A stretch of DNA of 64,000 nt from Firmicutes bacterium UBA5010 (GCA_002396645.1 DGYI01000003.1:42551-106550); one strand, 5' to 3'; counted from the stretch's first letter, positions 1 through 8,396 are shown. Numbers and translations are program-made. The notes: a model not told the origin generated them from the sequence alone.

Positions 1-1060
1 CATCTTGCATTACATAGTCTTTTCCTTCAAGTCTTGTCAGACCTTTTTCTTTAGCTATCAGTTGTGATTTGCATTCTTCCAGATCACTGAAAGAAGTTAC
101 TTCGGCTCTGATGAAGCCTCTTTCTATATCGCTGTGGATTTTACCGGCAGCCTGCGGTGCTTTTGTGCCTTTTTTTATAGTCCATGCTCTGCTTTCCTCA
201 GGTCCTGTTGTTAAAAAGCTTATCAGTCCAAGCAAATGATAGCTTGCTCTTATAAGTTTATCAAGACCTGATTCTTCAAGACCTAATTCTCTTAAAAACT
301 CTAACTTTTCTTCTCTTTCGAGCTCAGAAATTTCAGCCTCAATTTGACCGCAAACTACTATAAGCTCTGAATTAACACTTTTGGCATATTCTTTAACAAT
401 TTGTACATATTTGCAATCATCAGGATTAGCTATAAAATCTTCTGATACATTAGCTGCATAAAGTACAGGCTTAGCTGTTATAAGATTAAATGTTTTCAAA
501 AGCTTTAATTCTTCTTCTGTATATTCCAATGACCTTGCAGGTTGTTCCTTTTCCAATGCTTGAAGAACTTTTTGAGATAATTCAAGCTCGGGAACTAAAG
601 ATTTATCACTTTTTGAAACTTTCGCAAGCCTTTCAACTCTTTTACCAAGAACTTCAAGGTCTGCAAGTATTAATTCAAGCTCAATTATTTCAATATCCCT
701 TAAAGGATCTACAGTTCCTTCAACGTGAACAACATTCTCGTCATCAAAGCATCTTACAACATGTACGACGGATTCCACTTCACGAATATGAGATAAAAAT
801 TTATTTCCTAAGCCTTCACCCTTGCTTGCACCTTTAACTAATCCTGCTATATCAAAAAATTCAATAGCTGTGGGAACAATTTTTTTAGATTTACTCATTT
901 GTGACAAAAAATCCAATCTTGCATCAGGAACACTTACAACACCTATGTTTGGTTCAATTGTGCAAAACGGATAATTAGCAGATTCAGCACCTGCTGATGT
1001 TATTGCGTTAAACAATGTACTTTTACCGACATTCGGCAAACCAACTATACCTAATTTCAT
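1..1060 (-). CDS. ychF: Redox-regulated ATPase/GTPase YchF, C-terminal end missing
   Basis: Reading leftwards from ATG at 1060-1058, the protein begins MKLGIVGLPNVGKSTLFNAI, a P-loop of the Obg-related YchF family, followed by FFDIAGLVKGASKGEGLGN (G3 region with switch) and ends in the TGS domain, with ...KIHSDIERGFIRAEV and ...LEGKDYVMQD at the window edge. The family is usually about 365 residues; 353 codons are present, so only roughly a dozen residues are lost. YchF proteins bind ATP rather than GTP and associate with ribosomes in stress responses. A purine-rich GAAAGGAAAT sits upstream of the start and a good promoter lies at 1158-1186. It is divergent from the amidohydrolase gene. Confidence 0.95.
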   Translation of the reverse strand, partial: MKLGIVGLPNVGKSTLFNAITSAGAESANYPFCTIEPNIGVVSVPDARLDFLSQMSKSKKIVPTAIEFFDIAGLVKGASKGEGLGNKFLSHIREVESVVHVVRCFDDENVVHVEGTVDPLRDIEIIELELILADLEVLGKRVERLAKVSKSDKSLVPELELSQKVLQALEKEQPARSLEYTEEELKLLKTFNLITAKPVLYAANVSEDFIANPDDCKYVQIVKEYAKSVNSELIVVCGQIEAEISELEREEKLEFLRELGLEESGLDKLIRASYHLLGLISFLTTGPEESRAWTIKKGTKAPQAAGKIHSDIERGFIRAEVTSFSDLEECKSQLIAKEKGLTRLEGKDYVMQD

Positions 1061-1157
1061 CTATAATTTCCTTTCAATTGTAATCTATTCAATAAATATT
1101 AACAGGGAGTTCCATAACTTCATTTAAGTAATTTTTAACTCCAGACGAACATTAACT

Positions 1158-1186
1158 ATTATATAATAAAATAAAAAAATTAACAA
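1158..1186 (-). promoter_or_regulatory. Putative promoter of ychF
   Basis: On the minus strand TTGTTA (1186-1181) and TATAAT (1163-1158) are separated by exactly 17 bp, about 100 bp upstream of the ychF start. This fits a housekeeping sigma promoter. Position is inferred from sequence only. Confidence 0.6.
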
Positions 1187-1239
1187 CATGCAAATTTAAA
1201 TAAAATTATTCTTAGATGAATATCTAATATTATATTCGG

Positions 1240-1270
1240 TTGACATTTTATATTTTAAATTGTAAAATAT
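1240..1270 (+). promoter_or_regulatory. Putative promoter with overlapping AT-rich palindrome, upstream of amidohydrolase
   Basis: TTGACA at 1240-1245 and TAAAAT at 1263-1268 are spaced 17 bp. An inverted repeat with 8-bp arms (ATATTTTA 1250-1257, TAAAATAT 1263-1270) covers the spacer and the -10 element, as an operator would. The remainder of the 1061-1366 gap holds the ychF promoter and the two hairpins at 1293-1350; I see nothing else in it. Confidence 0.5.
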
Positions 1271-1292
1271 AAATAAGATATAAAATCTGTAT

Positions 1293-1350
1293 ACTCAATC
1301 TTGATTGAGTTTAGATATTTAACAATTACTAAAGTCTTGTTTACAAGACT
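1293..1350. repeat. Two short perfect inverted repeats in the amidohydrolase leader
   Basis: ACTCAATC-TT-GATTGAGT (1293-1310) and AGTCTTGT-TT-ACAAGACT (1333-1350) are both 18-nt perfect inverted repeats with 2-nt loops, downstream of the promoter and just before the ribosome binding site. Neither has a T tract, so they are not ordinary terminators. The second resembles AGTCTTGAAC-AAA-GTTCAAGACT at 33323-33345 and the 20-bp palindrome at 13939-13958; all three are followed by TATG. Confidence 0.6.
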
Positions 1351-1381
1351 ATGATATTTTAGAATTTTGGAGGTAAAAATT

Positions 1382-2551
1382 TTGATTCTTATTAAAAACG
1401 CTGATTTGGTAAACATGGTCGATATATACCATGAAACAAAAGACATTTTGATTGACGGAACTGTTATTAAAGAAATAGGAAATATTGATGCTTCAAAATA
1501 TCCGCAGGCTGAAATAATTGATGCCAACAAAAGATTAGTTACACCGGGCTTGGTGGATCCGCATTGTCACATAGGATTATCTGAAGATATAGTAGGTCAT
1601 GCAGGCAATGATACTAATGAAACAAGCTCTCCTATATTGCCTGAGCTTAGAGGCATTGATTCGGTTAAGCCTCATGATCCTTGCTTTAAAGATGCTTTAT
1701 CAGCCGGAGTAACAACAGTTGTTACAGGACCGGGAAGCGGAGAAATTATAGCTGGAACATTTTGCGCGTTAAAGACCTGTGGAAAAACAATCTATGATAT
1801 GGTTATAAGAGAAGAAGTTGCGATGAAAATGGCACTCGGAGAAAATCCAAAAAGAGTGTTCGGAAGTAAGAATCAATCTCCTTCAACTCGTATGGCTAAC
1901 GCAGCTATGTTAAGAGAAGCCCTGTTTAAAGCTAAGGATTATTATGAAAAGAAAAAGGAATATGCAAAGAATATTGCTAATGGTAAGGAAGATGCTAAAA
2001 AGCCTGAATTTAATATGAAGTGGGAATCTCTTGAAAGAGTATTTGATGGATTTTTAGTTAAAATTCACGCTCATCAGGAAGATGATATAACCACTGCAAT
2101 GAGAATAATAGAAGAATTTAACCTCAATGCAACTATAGAGCATTGTACATCAGGTTGGAAAATAGCCGAAACACTGGCAGCTAAGAATCAAAGATGTATA
2201 ATAGGGCCTACTTTAGGAACTAAGACTAAGGTTGAGCTAAAGGATAAATCCTTTGATGCGGGCAGAGTTTTAAATGAGCATGGAGTTGAATTTGCAATAA
2301 TGACAGATCATCCGGTAGTTCCTCTTGAGCATACGTTAGCACAGGCAGCAATATTTGTTAAGCATGGATTATCTCATTTAGATACATTGAAGGCTATGAC
2401 AATAAATGCTGCAAAAATAACAGGAATAGCTGACAGAGTAGGAAGTATCGAGGTAGGCAAGGATGCTGATATAGTAATATGGTCGGGAGATCCGTTCAAC
2501 TATATGACAAAGGCTGAAACAGTAATAGTAAACGGAAAAATAGAAATATAA
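1382..2551 (+). CDS. Amidohydrolase superfamily protein
   Basis: The 389-residue protein has the amidohydrolase layout: an N-terminal beta-sandwich strand, metal site DPHCH (HxH) near residue 57, a later KIHAHQEDD and IEHCTSG contributing histidines, the metal-ligand Asp in MTDHPV, and the C-terminal EVGKDADIVIWSGDP segment typical of imidazolonepropionase/dihydroorotase-like enzymes. It is expected to be a cytosolic metal-dependent hydrolase of a cyclic amide or related C-N bond; the substrate cannot be read from sequence. A TTG start at 1382 is chosen because GGAGG at 1369-1373 lies 8 nt upstream; an upstream in-frame TTG at 1367 overlaps that ribosome binding site. It is monocistronic, closed by the terminator at 2579-2620. 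Confidence 0.85.
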   Translation: MILIKNADLVNMVDIYHETKDILIDGTVIKEIGNIDASKYPQAEIIDANKRLVTPGLVDPHCHIGLSEDIVGHAGNDTNETSSPILPELRGIDSVKPHDPCFKDALSAGVTTVVTGPGSGEIIAGTFCALKTCGKTIYDMVIREEVAMKMALGENPKRVFGSKNQSPSTRMANAAMLREALFKAKDYYEKKKEYAKNIANGKEDAKKPEFNMKWESLERVFDGFLVKIHAHQEDDITTAMRIIEEFNLNATIEHCTSGWKIAETLAAKNQRCIIGPTLGTKTKVELKDKSFDAGRVLNEHGVEFAIMTDHPVVPLEHTLAQAAIFVKHGLSHLDTLKAMTINAAKITGIADRVGSIEVGKDADIVIWSGDPFNYMTKAETVIVNGKIEI

Positions 2552-2578
2552 AAATTAGATAGATTTTCGTATCCTAAG

Positions 2579-2620
2579 AAGCCGCCCTTCTGACTTAAAG
2601 TCAGAAGGGCGGCTTTATTA
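2579..2620 (+). terminator. Strong Rho-independent terminator after amidohydrolase
   Basis: An almost gap-free GC-rich hairpin with 18-bp arms (2579-2596 and 2598-2615) is followed by TTTATTAT. It lies 28 nt after the amidohydrolase stop. Confidence 0.9.
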
Positions 2621-2643
2621 TGCCAAGTCTTGATTAATCCATC

Positions 2644-2723
2644 CTATTTAGAAAAAAATCTAAATAGATATTGACATGAATATAATAATGATATACAATC
2701 TATTTAGAGATATTTCTAAATAG
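2644..2723 (+). promoter_or_regulatory. Promoter of sdpR-sdpI bracketed by two matching operators
   Basis: TTGACA (2671-2676), 17-bp spacer, TACAAT (2694-2699) form a clear promoter. Two inverted repeats of the same sequence, CTATTTAGA-N6-TCTAAATAG, occupy 2644-2667 (just upstream of -35) and 2700-2723 (start-site region), centre to centre 56 bp. The gene that follows encodes an ArsR-type DNA-binding protein, so autorepression through these sites is the natural inference. Confidence 0.85.
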
Positions 2724-2741
2724 ATAACGCGAGGTGATGAT

Positions 2742-3029
2742 GTGGGATTTCCTGAAACATTTAAGGCGCTTTCTGATCCTGTCAGAAGAGAAATATTGAT
2801 AATGCTCAAGAAAGGTAAAATGTCAGCTGGAGAAATAGCAGATAAGTTTGATATGACAGCTGCTACAATTTCATACCACTTATCGCAGTTAAAAAAAGCG
2901 GAGCTGATTTTTGAGAGCAAGTATAAGAATTTTATTTATTATGAAATTAACGTATCTGTATTTGAAGAATTAATGCTTTGGTTTTCACAGTTTGGAGGAG
3001 ACAGAGGTGATAGAAACGATGAAAAATAG
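2742..3029 (+). CDS. sdpR: ArsR-family autorepressor, SdpR-like
   Basis: This 95-residue winged-helix protein starts FPETFKALSDPVRREILIML, the hallmark of ArsR/SdpR regulators, and has the recognition region MTAATISYHLSQLKKAELI. No CxC metal-binding motif is present, which separates it from metal-sensing ArsR proteins and agrees with SdpR. In Bacillus subtilis SdpR represses its own operon and is inactivated by sequestration on membrane SdpI bound to SdpC toxin. The GTG start at 2742 is chosen over two ATGs at 2737 and 2740, which are in other frames; GAGG at 2731-2734 is well spaced. It overlaps the sdpI-like gene by 11 nt. No sdpC-type toxin gene is adjacent. Confidence 0.88.
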   Translation: MGFPETFKALSDPVRREILIMLKKGKMSAGEIADKFDMTAATISYHLSQLKKAELIFESKYKNFIYYEINVSVFEELMLWFSQFGGDRGDRNDEK

Positions 3030-3657
3030 AGTTGATAAAATACTTATTATAACAAGCCTGCTTTGTTTAGCACCTATGATACTTACAGTTATGATTTATG
3101 ACAAATTACCTGATCAGGTAGCTGTTCACTGGAGCATTTCAGGGGTGCCGGACAACTTTGCATCAAAAGCCTTTGCCGGTTTTGGAATGCCCTTATTATT
3201 TGCAGTTTTAAATGCAGTTGTTTACTTTGTAACAAATGCGGATCCTAAAAGGGCCAATTATGCAAAAGTACTCGGATTTATTTTTAAAGCTATAATGCCT
3301 GTTTTTTCACTTATAATTGTTCCTGTTATATTGTTTATTGCTATGGGCATAGATATTGATATGAGCTCACATGTTCCAATTTTTATGGGTATTTTATTTA
3401 TTATAGTAGGAAATTACTTTCCTAAAACAAAGCAAAATTATACAATGGGGATAAAACTTCCGTGGACACTTCACAGCGAAGAAAACTGGAATAAGACGCA
3501 CCGTTTGGCAGGATATACGTGGATAATAGGCGGAATACTTATTATAATCAGCAGTTTGATATCTGCAAACAATTATATTTTAAACATTATTTTATTGGTG
3601 ACATTAATAGTTGTACCTATGGTATATTCGTATATACTTTATAAAAAAGGAATTTAA
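3019..3657 (+). CDS. sdpI: SdpI-family immunity/signalling membrane protein
   Basis: The 212-residue integral membrane protein has the DUF1648 signature (DKLPDQVAVHWSISGVPDN) after the first membrane helix, and the SdpI domain further on (NYFPKTKQNYTMGIKLPWTL followed by SEENWNKTHRLAG). About six hydrophobic segments are visible. In the B. subtilis system this protein gives immunity to the SdpC killing factor and titrates SdpR to the membrane. The start is uncertain: ATG 3019 with AGAGGTGA 8 nt upstream is preferred, but GTG 3007 with GGAGG at 2994-2998 is also plausible. It is cotranscribed with the sdpR-like gene. Confidence 0.87.
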   Translation: MKNRVDKILIITSLLCLAPMILTVMIYDKLPDQVAVHWSISGVPDNFASKAFAGFGMPLLFAVLNAVVYFVTNADPKRANYAKVLGFIFKAIMPVFSLIIVPVILFIAMGIDIDMSSHVPIFMGILFIIVGNYFPKTKQNYTMGIKLPWTLHSEENWNKTHRLAGYTWIIGGILIIISSLISANNYILNIILLVTLIVVPMVYSYILYKKGI

Positions 3658-3669
3658 TAAAAATAAAAA

Positions 3670-3866
3670 GCATGGAGGTAAGGGCTAGAAACCCTTTAAA
3701 TAACAAAGAAGGTAAGCTCCGACTCCATGCACAAGTGTTAAAAACATTTAATAAAATAGAAGGCATGGAGGTAAGGGCTAGAAACCCTTTAAATAACAAA
3801 GAAGATAAGCTCCGACTCCATGCACAAGTGTTAAAAACATTTAATAAAATAGAAGGCATGGAGGTA
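3670..3866 (+). repeat. Tandem 93-bp structured repeat ending in the ABC gene's ribosome binding site
   Basis: Two consecutive 93-bp units start at 3672 and 3765 and differ at a single base; the first 10 nt of a third unit (3858-3867, ATGGAGGTAA) supply the real ribosome binding site of the ABC gene. Each unit has GCATGGAG at its left (3670-3677; 3763-3770; 3856-3863) and CTCCATGC inside (3723-3730; 3816-3823), with a small AAGGG/CCCTT hairpin between. The second CTCCATGC can pair with either the upstream or the downstream GCATGGAG, that is, with the true Shine-Dalgarno. The unit is a multiple of 3 and free of stops, so it creates an artificial 66-codon extension of the downstream frame that lacks its own ribosome binding site. 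Confidence 0.9.
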
Positions 3867-3869
3867 AAT

Positions 3870-4583
3870 ATGTTAAGAATTGAAAATTATACAAAGAGCT
3901 ACAATCAAAAAGCCATTGCGGTAGATGACCTTAGCTTGCATGTGGAGAAGGGCGATATATTCGGTTTTATAGGTCATAACGGTGCAGGAAAAACCACTAC
4001 AATCAAATCTGTTGTAGGTATTTTGGATTTTGACAAGGGGGACATTTTTATTGACGGTAAATCCATAAAAAAAGATGCAATCGAATGTAAAAAAATTATG
4101 GCATATATACCTGATAACCCTGATTTATATGTATTCATGACAGGAATCAAATATTTGAATTTTATAGCTGACATATACGATGTGTCTGTTAAGGAAAGAG
4201 AAGAAAGAATTAAAAAATATGCCGACGCATTTGAATTGACTAAAGATTTGGGAGATCCGATAGCTTCTTATTCTCATGGTATGAAGCAAAAGCTTGCTAT
4301 AATTTCAGCACTTATTCATGAGCCAAAGCTTTTAGTTTTGGATGAGCCTTTTGTGGGTCTTGACCCTAAGGCTTCATTCACTCTTAAGGAAATCATGAAA
4401 GGCATGTGCGAAAAAGGCAGTGCGATATTTTTCTCAACCCATGTTCTGGATGTTGCAGAGAAGCTATGCAATAAGGTAGCTATAATAAAAGGCGGAAAAT
4501 TGGTAACAACCGGAAATATGAATGAAGTTAAGGGCGACAGCTCTCTTGAGAAAATTTTCTTGGAGTTGATTGATCATGAATAA
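3870..4583 (+). CDS. ABC transporter ATP-binding protein (exporter type)
   Basis: A 237-residue ATPase of the drug/lantibiotic export class (CcmA/NatA-like). Walker A GHNGAGKTT, ABC signature YSHGMKQK (in place of LSGGQ), Walker B LLVLDEPFVGLDP and the switch histidine in FFSTHVLDVAEK are all present. It energises the permease encoded next, which overlaps it by 8 nt. ATG 3870 is chosen because GGAGG at 3860-3864 precedes it; the longer in-frame reading to 3672 runs through the 93-bp repeat and should not be translated. Substrate is unknown; association with the sdpRI-like genes is only by proximity. Confidence 0.9.
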   Translation: MLRIENYTKSYNQKAIAVDDLSLHVEKGDIFGFIGHNGAGKTTTIKSVVGILDFDKGDIFIDGKSIKKDAIECKKIMAYIPDNPDLYVFMTGIKYLNFIADIYDVSVKEREERIKKYADAFELTKDLGDPIASYSHGMKQKLAIISALIHEPKLLVLDEPFVGLDPKASFTLKEIMKGMCEKGSAIFFSTHVLDVAEKLCNKVAIIKGGKLVTTGNMNEVKGDSSLEKIFLELIDHE

Positions 4584-6180
4584 GTTTTTATTACTTTTAA
4601 AGCTTAATATACAGGCTATTTTAAATCCGTCTAAAATAGCAAGTTCAGAATATGCAAAGAATAATAAAAAGAAGGTTTTATCGGTATTTTTAATTTTATT
4701 TATTGCAGTATCATTATTCGGAAGCTCAACTGTTTATATGTATATAATGGCAGATTCCTTAAATTCAGCGGGATTGATAGATATGCTGCCGCTATTGGGT
4801 ATGATTTCAGCAACAATGCTTATACTGTTTACCGGAATGTATCAAACCCAGAGCTATTTGTTTTCTGCCAGAGATTTAGATATGCTTTTATCCATGCCGG
4901 TTCCGAAATGGACTATAATGCTTAGCAAGCTTTCAACCTTATATATTGAAAATTTAATATTTTCGGCAATAGTAACGATACCTGCCGGAGCCATGTATTT
5001 TTATTTTTCGGGGTGCTCTGCTGTATTTTGGATATATTATATCATAGGATGGCTTTTTATACCGCTGTTTCCTCTTATAATAGCTACAATTATAGGGTAT
5101 TTGCTTGGGCTTGTCAGTACAAAATTTAAGTTTAAGAATTTTGTTTCTATAATTTCAAGTCTTGTAGTAGTAATTTCTTTAGTAGTGCTGTCATTTAATA
5201 TGGATAAGTTCATGCTAAATATTGCGGGCAGCGTTAAATCAATTCAGGAAATATATTTTAAGTTATATTTTCCTGCGGAGTATTTTTATAAGTCGTTTGT
5301 TAATTACAGTATTGCTGATTTGACTTTGTTTATATTATTATCATTTGCTCCTTTTGCTATATTCACAGCTGTTTTATCAAAATTCTATTTAAAAATAGTG
5401 TCACAGCTTAGCTCCAGTAAAAAAAGCTCAAATTATAAACACAAGAGCCTGAAAAGCTCAAGTAAAGTAGCGGCATTATATAAAAAGGAACTCGGAAGAT
5501 ATTTTTCTTCATCAATATATGTATTAAATACAGGCATTGGAATGGTAATGATGTTGATTTTATCAATTGTTACAATATTTACCGGAACAGGGGCTATAGC
5601 AGCAATTATGGAAATACCGGAGGCTGCATCTTATATACCGCAGGCTTTAGTAGCTATGATGATTTTTATGATTACACTGACTGCGACCTCAGCTTCATCT
5701 ATATCCTTAGAAGGATTAAATATATGGATTTTAAAATCAGCACCTATAAAGATATGGGATATATTCAAAGCCAAAATTCTTGTAAATTTAACTGTAATAA
5801 TACCTATATTGTATATCAGTATAATAATATTTGCCGTAGGCTTGGAGTACAGTATAACTATGACAGCAATAACAGTAATGATAACTACTTTAAGTGCTGT
5901 GTTTACTTCCTTTTTTGGTCTTGCGGTAAATTTAAAGTTTCCTAAAATGGATGCGGTATCGGATGTGGTAGTTGTCAAACAAAGCATGAGCATGATGGTT
6001 TCCACTTTCGGAGCCATGATATTTACGGGAGCTATTGTCATAGCATATATTTTAAAACTTAATGAAATTTTTTCATTTGAAATTTACTCATTATTAATAT
6101 CTGCTGTATTGCTTATTGCAATTGCATGTTGTATAATGTTTATAAATACAAAGGGAAAGAAAATTTTTCAAAGCCTTTAG
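4576..6180 (+). CDS. ABC transporter permease, large multi-pass
   Basis: The 534-residue protein is strongly hydrophobic, with about a dozen membrane segments, and a central charged stretch around residues 275-300 (SSSKKSSNYKHKSLKSSSK). It contains the segment ...FSARDLDMLLSMPVPKWTI..., typical of the large ABC-2-like exporter permeases found beside CcmA-type ATPases in Clostridia. The ATG at 4576 overlaps the ATPase gene, indicating translational coupling, with GGAG at 4562-4565. Substrate is not predictable. Confidence 0.82.
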   Translation: MNKFLLLLKLNIQAILNPSKIASSEYAKNNKKKVLSVFLILFIAVSLFGSSTVYMYIMADSLNSAGLIDMLPLLGMISATMLILFTGMYQTQSYLFSARDLDMLLSMPVPKWTIMLSKLSTLYIENLIFSAIVTIPAGAMYFYFSGCSAVFWIYYIIGWLFIPLFPLIIATIIGYLLGLVSTKFKFKNFVSIISSLVVVISLVVLSFNMDKFMLNIAGSVKSIQEIYFKLYFPAEYFYKSFVNYSIADLTLFILLSFAPFAIFTAVLSKFYLKIVSQLSSSKKSSNYKHKSLKSSSKVAALYKKELGRYFSSSIYVLNTGIGMVMMLILSIVTIFTGTGAIAAIMEIPEAASYIPQALVAMMIFMITLTATSASSISLEGLNIWILKSAPIKIWDIFKAKILVNLTVIIPILYISIIIFAVGLEYSITMTAITVMITTLSAVFTSFFGLAVNLKFPKMDAVSDVVVVKQSMSMMVSTFGAMIFTGAIVIAYILKLNEIFSFEIYSLLISAVLLIAIACCIMFINTKGKKIFQSL

Positions 6181-6292
6181 TTATATAAGCTGAATTTAAG
6201 CTCTCTTTTTTGCCAATAATAAAAACACTTAAATTTAAAGAGAAGAAGACTTGATTCACTTATATTGTAGATAATTCTACGGAGGAAAATAT

Positions 6293-7150
6293 ATGCTTGT
6301 TTTAGCAAATGACGATGAACTTAATATAGAGTTAAATCAGTTTAAATTATCATCAAGAACTTCTCATCCTGAAAATACGCAAATTAGGGTAGGAGATAAT
6401 ATAATAGGCGGTAAGAGGCTTGCAATTATAGCAGGACCATGCTCGGTTGAAAACAGAGCGCAAATTTTGGATATTGCCGAAAGTGTTAAAAATTCAGGTG
6501 CAAGATTTTTAAGAGGCGGAGCCTTTAAGCCAAGAACTTCACCGTATAGCTTTCAGGGTTTAGAGGATGAGGGGATAGAACTTTTAAAAGAAGCCAGAAA
6601 AATTACGGGACTTCCCATAATTACAGAACTTACTTCATTGCAATATCTTGATGAATTTGTTGAAAGCGTAGATATAATTCAGGTAGGCGCAAGAAATATG
6701 CAAAATTTTGATATGCTAAAGCAATTGGGTAAAACTAAAAAGCCGATACTTCTAAAAAGAGGCTTAGCTTCAACTATAGAAGAATTTTTATTATCTGCCG
6801 AGTACCTTATGACGGGCGGAAATGAAAATGTAATTTTGTGTGAAAGAGGTATCCGAACTTTTGAGCATTATACTCGAAATACTTTGGATATAAGCTCTGT
6901 GCCTATAATCAAAAAATTAAGTCATTTACCGGTTATAGTAGACCCAAGTCATGCCTGTGGTATATGGTGGCTGATTGAGCCGCTGTCAAAGGCAGCTATT
7001 GCGGCAGGAGCAGACGGCTTGATAATTGAAGTGCACAACCAACCGGAAAATGCACTGAGTGACGGAGAGCAATCCATTAAACCTAAGCGCTTTGAGGAAC
7101 TGATGCTTTCGATATCTAAAATTGCAGAGCTGGAGAAAAGAGAGATATAG
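6293..7150 (+). CDS. aroF: 3-deoxy-7-phosphoheptulonate (DAHP) synthase, type I-beta
   Basis: The enzyme condenses phosphoenolpyruvate and erythrose 4-phosphate, the first step of the shikimate pathway. Motifs: [18 protein letters not shown] (I-beta hallmark), [32 protein letters not shown] and the metal-binding DPSHACG. At 285 residues it has a short N-terminal extension (about 40 residues) but no fused chorismate mutase or ACT domain, so feedback control is not evident. ATG 6293 is preceded by GGAGG. It heads the aro cluster but is separated from aroB by 188 bp of hairpin-rich DNA. The split transketolase at 50-52 kb would supply its erythrose 4-phosphate. Confidence 0.95.
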   Translation: MLVLANDDELNIELNQFKLSSRTSHPENTQIRVGDNIIGGKRLAIIAGPCSVENRAQILDIAESVKNSGARFLRGGAFKPRTSPYSFQGLEDEGIELLKEARKITGLPIITELTSLQYLDEFVESVDIIQVGARNMQNFDMLKQLGKTKKPILLKRGLASTIEEFLLSAEYLMTGGNENVILCERGIRTFEHYTRNTLDISSVPIIKKLSHLPVIVDPSHACGIWWLIEPLSKAAIAAGADGLIIEVHNQPENALSDGEQSIKPKRFEELMLSISKIAELEKREI

Positions 7151-7175
7151 AGGTCCTTTGTGGACTTCTATTTTA

Positions 7176-7316
7176 TTTATAACATAGGAAAGTTCTCTTT
7201 CCTATGTTATAAATGAAGAATCGAAACGATTCTTATATAGAGCGAAACAAGCTTCGCTTTTTATATCATACTTCAAACTTTGTTTGAAATATTTGAGATT
7301 AAGCTTGAAAGAGCTT
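7176..7316. repeat. Array of five hairpins between aroF and aroB (copy A of a dispersed element)
   Basis: Successive perfect or near-perfect inverted repeats: 17-bp arms 7176-7192/7197-7213; AAGAATCG-AAA-CGATTCTT 7216-7234; AGCGAA/TTCGCT 7241-7258; TTCAAAC-TTT-GTTTGAA 7272-7288; AAGCT/AGCTT 7301-7316. No strong T tract follows the first, so read-through into aroB is possible. The stretch 7201-7265 closely matches 27141-27205 after citG, showing that this is a dispersed element and not a chance hairpin. Confidence 0.75.
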
Positions 7317-7338
7317 GCATGGAGGAGTAAACATAAGC

Positions 7339-8382
7339 ATGAAAACTATCAATATTAATTTAAAAGAATATTCATATGATATATTGATTAAAGCTGATAT
7401 TTTAAAGGATATATCTGATAAAATAAATCTTGTATATGAAGGAAAAAGATTAGCTGTTATAACAGATGAAAATGTATATTCTATTTATGGCTTAGAATTA
7501 AATAAAGCTCTTGTACAGGGCGGTTTTGAAACATCTTTTATCGTACTCAAGCCTGGTGAAAGCAGTAAGTCAATAGAAGCATTAAGCTATATATATGATA
7601 AACTTGCCGAATTTAAAATAGCAAGAACAGATTTGATTGTAGCTTTCGGAGGTGGAGTTGTGGGTGATGTGACAGGCTTTGCTGCATCAACCTATCTTAG
7701 AGGAGTACCTTATATTCAAGTTCCCACAAGCTTATTGGCACAGGTTGACAGCAGTATAGGAGGAAAAACCGCAATTAATTTAAGTCATGGGAAAAATCTT
7801 GCGGGAAGCTTTTATCATCCAAAGCTTGTGTTGATAGATACAAGTGTTTTGAGTACCCTTGAGGACAGATATATAATAGATGGAATGGCTGAAGTTATCA
7901 AATACGCCTGCATAGAGGACGATAGCTTTTTTGAATTTTTGAATAATTTAGATATAAACAGCTTATCGTGTCATCTTGAGGATATAGTATATAAATGCTG
8001 CAATATAAAGAAACTATATGTAGAAGAGGATGAAAAGGACAGAGGAATAAGAATGAAGCTTAATTTTGGACATACTATAGGACACGCAATAGAAAAATAT
8101 TTTGATTACGGTAAATATACTCATGGTGAGGCTGTTGCGATAGGTATGTACAATATAAGCTTAAACGGCGAGGAGACAGGATATACCAAGGCGGGAACGA
8201 GTGACAGAATAAAAAAAATCTTAATTAAATACGGATTTGAATATGAACTGCCTCAAATAAGCATAGAAGAATTAGAGAAAATAATCAGAAGTGATAAGAA
8301 GAATCTATCGGATAAACTTAATCTTATATATTTGAAAAAAATCGGCGAAGCCAATATTGTAAGCAAATTTATACTGGATTGA
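7339..8382 (+). CDS. aroB: 3-dehydroquinate synthase
   Basis: A 347-residue NAD- and metal-dependent enzyme converting DAHP to 3-dehydroquinate. Visible motifs are the Rossmann-like VITDENVYSIYG, the NAD site GGGVVGDVTGFAAS, PTSLLAQVDSSIGGKTAIN, and zinc ligands in MAEVIKYA (Glu), FGHTIGHAIE and YTHGEAVAIGM (His). ATG 7339 is preceded by GGAGGAG at 7321-7327. It is followed 14 nt later by aroA in the same operon. Confidence 0.96.
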   Translation: MKTININLKEYSYDILIKADILKDISDKINLVYEGKRLAVITDENVYSIYGLELNKALVQGGFETSFIVLKPGESSKSIEALSYIYDKLAEFKIARTDLIVAFGGGVVGDVTGFAASTYLRGVPYIQVPTSLLAQVDSSIGGKTAINLSHGKNLAGSFYHPKLVLIDTSVLSTLEDRYIIDGMAEVIKYACIEDDSFFEFLNNLDINSLSCHLEDIVYKCCNIKKLYVEEDEKDRGIRMKLNFGHTIGHAIEKYFDYGKYTHGEAVAIGMYNISLNGEETGYTKAGTSDRIKKILIKYGFEYELPQISIEELEKIIRSDKKNLSDKLNLIYLKKIGEANIVSKFILD

Positions 8383-8396
8383 AAGCAGGAATTAAA

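Noticed and set aside
490..837. 115-codon plus-strand frame inside ychF
   Set aside because: Antisense to a clearly conserved gene, low-complexity Leu/Gln content, no ribosome binding site.
3617..3859. Open frame on the minus strand through the same repeat
   Set aside because: Also repeat-derived; no ribosome binding site and no recognisable product.
3672..3869. 66-codon N-terminal extension of the ABC ATPase (MEVRARNPLNNKE repeated twice)
   Set aside because: It is the in-frame reading of a tandem 93-bp non-coding repeat; no ribosome binding site precedes 3672, and the ATPase domain begins normally at 3870.
7151..7338. T-box or other amino-acid riboswitch before aroB
   Set aside because: No T-box sequence or antiterminator pair is present; only short hairpins without a T tract.
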